A stretch of 64,000 nt of DNA from a bacterium OL-1 (GTDB lineage Bacteria; Actinomycetota; Coriobacteriia; Coriobacteriales; Atopobiaceae). The stretch is from the NCBI GenBank assembly GCA_000752675.2, contig LM994626.1, forward strand, positions 442,447 to 506,446, in the 5' to 3' direction. Below the pieces are notes generated by a model that was given only the letters and a program-made list of their open reading frames with translations, was not told the DNA's origin and ran no database searches. Of the stretch, positions 60,371 to 64,000 are shown piece by piece (the stretch's first letter is position 1; each line of letters starts with the position of its first letter). The position numbers were made by a program, and so were the translations under genes.

Positions 60371-60471
60371 AAACCTGCGGTTTAATAGCACTCTGGCGAG
60401 AAGCCACGAGCCTCCTACCTGCTGTTTCTCCCAGCGGTCCCTCTCGAAAACTGCTATTAAGCCGCAGGTTT
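60371..60471. repeat. Inverted-repeat element, family AAACCTGCGGCTTAATAG, copy 2
   Basis: Arms AAACCTGCGGTTTAATAG (60371–60388) and CTATTAAGCCGCAGGTTT (60454–60471); 101 bases, identical length to copy 1. Interior CTGGCGAGAAG … CCTACCTGCTGTTTCTC. Confidence 0.9.
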
Positions 60472-60681
60472 CCCAACGGCAGCTTTGTCAGCGCTGGTAC
60501 AGCTCCTCAATGCCAAGTAGATGATCTTGTGAGCGCCTTCCTTTAGAGCTTGCTGTGCTCAGATATAACTGACTCAGTTTTGACTGAGTAAACCAAACCT
60601 ACTAGCAAGAGCCCAGCACGAAAACGGCGTGACCCACACTACGGTGTGAGTTGGGAGACTAGAGGCAGCGCACCCCTCGCA
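60472..60681. other. Intergenic region after the K+ channel gene
   Basis: Contains a short dyad ACTCAGTTTTGACTGAGT (60572–60589) and otherwise no gene that I can support. Confidence 0.35.
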
Positions 60682-61107
60682 CTACTCCTGCGAGCCGCGG
60701 AGCCGGCGCACCTTGCGCGAGAGCTCGGCCAGCTCCTCCTGCGTCAGTTGGTCCAGGTGCTCCAGCTTGTCCAGGTACAGGGCCAGGCTCTCATTGCGCC
60801 GCGCAAGCATGAGCTCGTTGCAGTAGCTGACCACTGCCGCTGTGAGCACCGCCACGAACAGAATCCCCACCACGCTGAGCACCACCACGATCGCGCGGCC
60901 GACGGCGCTCGTCACGGTGATGTCCCCGTAGCCGATAGTCGTGACGGCCTGGAAGCAGCACCACAGCGCGTCGCCAAAGCCGCTCACGCCTGGGTCCACC
61001 AGCGCGAGAAGTGCGGACGCCGCAACGAACGTCGCCAGGAACCCCCACGTGGCGCGGGCAAGGCCGGTATTGCGCAGCACGGCGCGCAGCAGCCTTCGGT
61101 TGAGCAT
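60682..61107 (-). CDS. Two-TM potassium channel family protein
   Basis: 141 residues from ATG 61107, with GGAGG five bases upstream; the long upstream extension of the frame is a shadow. TM1 TWGFLATFVAASALLALVDP, pore loop GDALWCCFQAVTTIGYGDIT with the TIGYGD selectivity filter, TM2 AIVVVLSVVGILFVAVLTAA, then a helical coiled tail (LYLDKLEHLDQLTQEELAEL). A tetramer in the cytoplasmic membrane passing K+. No ligand-binding (RCK) domain. Confidence 0.92.
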   Translation of the reverse strand: MLNRRLLRAVLRNTGLARATWGFLATFVAASALLALVDPGVSGFGDALWCCFQAVTTIGYGDITVTSAVGRAIVVVLSVVGILFVAVLTAAVVSYCNELMLARRNESLALYLDKLEHLDQLTQEELAELSRKVRRLRGSQE

Positions 61108-61204
61108 CGAAGCCTCCATCTTAGACAGGATGCCCCGTCCACCCAGAAGGACGGAGGGGGCCTGCGGCAGCAAGTCGCCGTCTACCGCAGGCACCTGCGG
61201 GTCG

Positions 61205-64000
61205 CTAGCTACGTTTCTTGGAACGGTGCCAAACCACCAGCGCGGCCACCAAGATCGCGGCGCCACCCAGAGCGATGAGGGCCAGCGCCCCGGTGCCCGG
61301 CGCAGAGTCACCCGTCTGGGGCGTGCCCGACGTGGAGCCCGCCTTAGCGGAGCCTGCAGCGGTGCTCGTGCCTGCGGAAGCGCTGGCTCCGGCACCGGCC
61401 GTGAGATCGTCCGTGGCGCCATTGTCCGTGGCATCGTTCGCAGCGCCGTTGTCCGTGGTGCCGCCCTCATCCGGCTTGAGACCGGACTCGATCTCGGCGG
61501 CAACCGGCTTGAAGAACTTGAGCTTGCTGGGCCTCAGGTAGTTGATGCGCATCCGGATTGCCGTGTACGTGCTGCCAGAATCGGCAATCGAGTAGGTATG
61601 CGTGACATCGAGGGTAACCGTCTGGGACGAGACCACGATGTTGTTGTAGCTCACGTCGCAGCGGTACACCGTGCCGTCGTCCTCCGCCGTTACCTCGTCA
61701 ATGGCATAGGTGGACGTGTAGGTCTTGTTGTCCTGGGTGCTAAGGGTTAGTCCGGAAGAGATCTCCTGCCAAAAGGGCTTGTCGGCCTCCTTGCGATACC
61801 AGCGGAAGAGCGGCTGCTTGTCCAGGGCAGTAGAGGCGGAGTCATAGTAGCTGCCGCTCATGGCAAGCGTGAGGGACTCCCCCATCCTGCGCGTCGCCTT
61901 GCTGGTGGACGCGTCGCTCGCATCGCTTGTGTTGACCTGGCCCAGGATGTTGACGCCGTCCACGGCCATCGCGTCGCCGGCGGGCAGCGTGGTCACGTTC
62001 ACGATGGGCGAGCGCAGGCTTACCTGCTTGCCCGTGCCGTCTACGACAAACACCGCAAAGCGATAGTTGCTGCTGGTAGAGAGGCCGGCCCAGACGTAGC
62101 TCGTGGTGGAACCGTCCAGCGTGTAGGCGTAGCTGTAGTGGTCATCATCGGTCGTGGGGTACATGGCGACCGCGTACTTGTAGCCATTCGCCTTCTGGTT
62201 GGGGGTCAGGATGTCGTTCCAAGACAGGATGACCGCATCCTTGCCTGTAGCGGAATCGTAGCTGGCACCGGTCGTGGCAAAGCCGCTCACCATGGGGACC
62301 TCGGGCTGTTTCACGTCGGTGACGTCATAGCCCACGATCCAGAACTGGTTGGTGGCAGGACGCGTGCCGTCGACGGGCATGTCGGAGGAACTCTGGTCTA
62401 CCGCGAGCCTCCAGCTAAAGCCGTAGCCCTCGGCAGCCTCAGGCAGGTTGTCCACGGTACCCGTGAACGAGAAGCCCGTGGAGCTGGACTTCAGCGTCGT
62501 GTAGCCGCCCGACAGCTCGAACACCATACCGGTAACAATCTCGTTCTTGCCAATGCCGAAGCCGGCACCTATCTGCAGGGCAACGGAGCCGCCCACGTCA
62601 ACGGTCTTTTCGGTCTCGTTTTCGGACGCGATGGTCTGCTCTGTCGAGGCGCCCTCCTCGTTCGAGACGATGGACCAGGCATCCTTTCCGTCGGCCTGGT
62701 ATGTGAAGGCACGCTTGGCACTGAGAAGCAGAGTCGTCTTGGTCAGGGCATCGACACCATAACTCGCAGGGTCGCCCTGCTTGTTGCTGAGGACATCGGA
62801 GATCTTGTAGGTGATCGGCGTAGAGCTGTCGCTGCTCACGCTGGCATCGAGATTGTACTCTTCGACCGTCTCGTCCCAGGTCTCCTGGCTCACGACCGCA
62901 GTGACTGGCGTGAGGAACACGGGCATGACGACATCTGTCCACTCCGGGCTGCTGGAGTCGCTGACCTCGTACCAGTAGTACATGATAGGCACGGTGTATA
63001 CCACGGCCTTGTTGCCTTCGGCCGCGTGCGCATCGTAGTCCACACCGTACGAAAGCGTCGAGGAGTTCTGGTATTCGTAGCCCGCATGGGCCTTCAGCTC
63101 CCCCTCGACCTCCACGCGCCCGAGGAAGCCGCCCGATGCCTCGCCAAAGATGCCGGCCTCGCCCTCGATAGACCAACCGGAACCCGAGGTGCTGCTGGAC
63201 TCGGAGCCAAACGCGGTACCGCCGTAGTTGAGATAGTCGTAGCTATCTTGGAGGTCCTGGAAGTACGGGGACCCCTGGAGCACGGCAAGCAGTTGCGGTG
63301 CCGTGTAGTACTCAGCCGACGCCTTGAAGCGCACCTGCATGCCGTCGTGGTCCACGTTGGGCAGGCACAGGCTGATCCAGCATCCATACTCCGTCGTGTC
63401 GTGGACACGGACGCTCTCGTTTATGACACCCTCCTCGCCAGTGGTGTAGCCCTGGAACTTGCCGTCAGACCATTTGGCCGAGAAGTGCGAGACGTCCATC
63501 CAGTAGTAGTCATCATTCTTGCCGAGGTCCTCGTCGCGATGGACGCCGGTAACGGCGAGGAAGCTCTCCTCATACTTGTCGGAGCCTGACACGGCACCCA
63601 CGCGCACGTCGCCAATCCAGACCTGCTCCTTGCCCTTTGTGTAACGGTTCGAGTTCACCTGGTCAGAGGTGAGGCTGATGCTGCCGAGAGTGTCGAGGCT
63701 CGCCCCAGCGGAGAGACTGAACGAGTAGATGTCCCCACCCATGAGGACGTCGTCGTTCTCGGCGGCACCCTGGTTGAGACCGTCCAGGCGTGCGGCACCC
63801 AGGGCGAAGGGTGCCAGGGTCGGACGGTATCGGCCATCCTGGTCCGAGTCCTTGCAGGCGGTCTCGGTGATGTGTGCGGCATCCTTGCCAAGAGCCTTGC
63901 GGTAGTAGTCAGAGACGACGAAATCGCCCTGGGACGTGTCATAGTACACGTAGCGGTAGCCGAAGTTGGCGTATTCCGCGTTTGAGCTGCCACCGCAGTC
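61205..64000 (-). CDS. Large cell-surface protein with PQTG sortase signal (partial, N-terminus beyond window)
   Basis: 931 residues visible; the frame is open to the right edge. The C-terminal signal is GTPQTGDSAPGTG, a hydrophobic stretch (ALALIALGGAAILVAALVVW) and HRSKKRS, a sortase substrate with PQTG (TPQTG rather than LPxTG). Before it, a Thr/Ala/Gly-rich wall-spanning part. Around the middle a fibronectin-III-like domain (AVILSWNDILTPNQ; YVWAGLSTSSNYRFAVFVVD) and an Ig-like domain (FRWYRKEADKPFWQEISSGL; DDGTVYRCDVSYN). The N-terminal 500 residues (Tyr/Ser/Asp/Gly-rich) match no family I recognise. Probably an adhesin. Confidence 0.85.
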   Translation of the reverse strand, partial: DCGGSSNAEYANFGYRYVYYDTSQGDFVVSDYYRKALGKDAAHITETACKDSDQDGRYRPTLAPFALGAARLDGLNQGAAENDDVLMGGDIYSFSLSAGASLDTLGSISLTSDQVNSNRYTKGKEQVWIGDVRVGAVSGSDKYEESFLAVTGVHRDEDLGKNDDYYWMDVSHFSAKWSDGKFQGYTTGEEGVINESVRVHDTTEYGCWISLCLPNVDHDGMQVRFKASAEYYTAPQLLAVLQGSPYFQDLQDSYDYLNYGGTAFGSESSSTSGSGWSIEGEAGIFGEASGGFLGRVEVEGELKAHAGYEYQNSSTLSYGVDYDAHAAEGNKAVVYTVPIMYYWYEVSDSSSPEWTDVVMPVFLTPVTAVVSQETWDETVEEYNLDASVSSDSSTPITYKISDVLSNKQGDPASYGVDALTKTTLLLSAKRAFTYQADGKDAWSIVSNEEGASTEQTIASENETEKTVDVGGSVALQIGAGFGIGKNEIVTGMVFELSGGYTTLKSSSTGFSFTGTVDNLPEAAEGYGFSWRLAVDQSSSDMPVDGTRPATNQFWIVGYDVTDVKQPEVPMVSGFATTGASYDSATGKDAVILSWNDILTPNQKANGYKYAVAMYPTTDDDHYSYAYTLDGSTTSYVWAGLSTSSNYRFAVFVVDGTGKQVSLRSPIVNVTTLPAGDAMAVDGVNILGQVNTSDASDASTSKATRRMGESLTLAMSGSYYDSASTALDKQPLFRWYRKEADKPFWQEISSGLTLSTQDNKTYTSTYAIDEVTAEDDGTVYRCDVSYNNIVVSSQTVTLDVTHTYSIADSGSTYTAIRMRINYLRPSKLKFFKPVAAEIESGLKPDEGGTTDNGAANDATDNGATDDLTAGAGASASAGTSTAAGSAKAGSTSGTPQTGDSAPGTGALALIALGGAAILVAALVVWHRSKKRS

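Noticed and set aside
60572-60589. ACTCAGTTTTGACTGAGT as terminator
   Set aside because: Stem is short and AT-rich without a U-tract; reported only as a dyad in the intergenic entry.
62138-63589. 483-codon ORF on the plus strand
   Set aside because: Antisense to the surface protein whose sortase signal and domains are clear on the minus strand.

Overview
The window reads as a piece of a high-GC Gram-positive chromosome, most likely an Olsenella/Atopobium-like member of the Coriobacteriia. This is inference: it rests on an amaP–DUF2273–asp23 cell-envelope operon, a single-chain RmlC–RmlD fusion, a surface protein ending in a sortase-type PQTG signal, and an abundant 31-bp palindrome that I associate with that group. 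I saw no rRNA, tRNA, CRISPR array or intact transposase.

Layout. 1–6.98 kb: envelope-stress operon, dTDP-rhamnose genes, an acyl-CoA dehydrogenase-type oxidoreductase, a pentapeptide-repeat protein and an SDR. 6.97–23.9 kb: VUT transporter, XRE regulator, DEAD-box helicase, DUF438 protein, nrdAB (class I ribonucleotide reductase), DUF5714, iron alcohol dehydrogenase, amidohydrolase, a class III Fic protein and an EFR1 ferredoxin. 24–45 kb: an accessory region. It holds broken phage genes (SNF2-helicase tail and terminase tail at 24.6–25.0 kb, scaffold and capsid at 37.4–38.3 kb) with a 12-kb cargo between them. The core of that cargo is a compact five-gene operon (30.5–37.3 kb): HTH-fused beta-class DNA methyltransferase, m5C methyltransferase, McrB-like AAA+ NTPase, LlaJI-type endonuclease and a Shedu (DUF4263) nuclease. 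It is followed by an R2K ATP-grasp protein, a GmrSD-type DUF262/HNH nuclease, an internally shortened ADP-ribosylglycohydrolase and a frameshifted AlbA_2 ATP-binding protein. 45–64 kb: core-like genes (sugar permease–SDR pair, GlxA-type regulator, HD hydrolase, LysR, DUF6198, PNPOx-like protein, nitroreductase, Hsp33, histidine phosphatase, MetE-like methyltransferase, a KaiC-like/PPDK_N fusion, a K+ channel, a large surface protein cut by the window edge).

Relics and repeats. Two intact antitoxin genes (45.1 and 55.1 kb) each sit beside only the C-terminal stub of their toxin (BrnT and RelE/HigB). At least ten families of palindromic or inverted-repeat elements occupy the intergenic spaces. 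Several share one plan: short tandem units pointing inward on both sides of an AT-rich core. Two accessory modules are bracketed by diverged direct repeats (24.35/29.0 kb and 39.43/44.0 kb). The second pair is a duplicated 3' end of an AlbA-type gene, which suggests insertion by recombination between gene ends.

Most promising: the RM–Shedu operon with its promoter-proximal repeats, embedded in prophage debris, and the unnamed intergenic repeat families. All function calls come from reading motifs; no database search was run.
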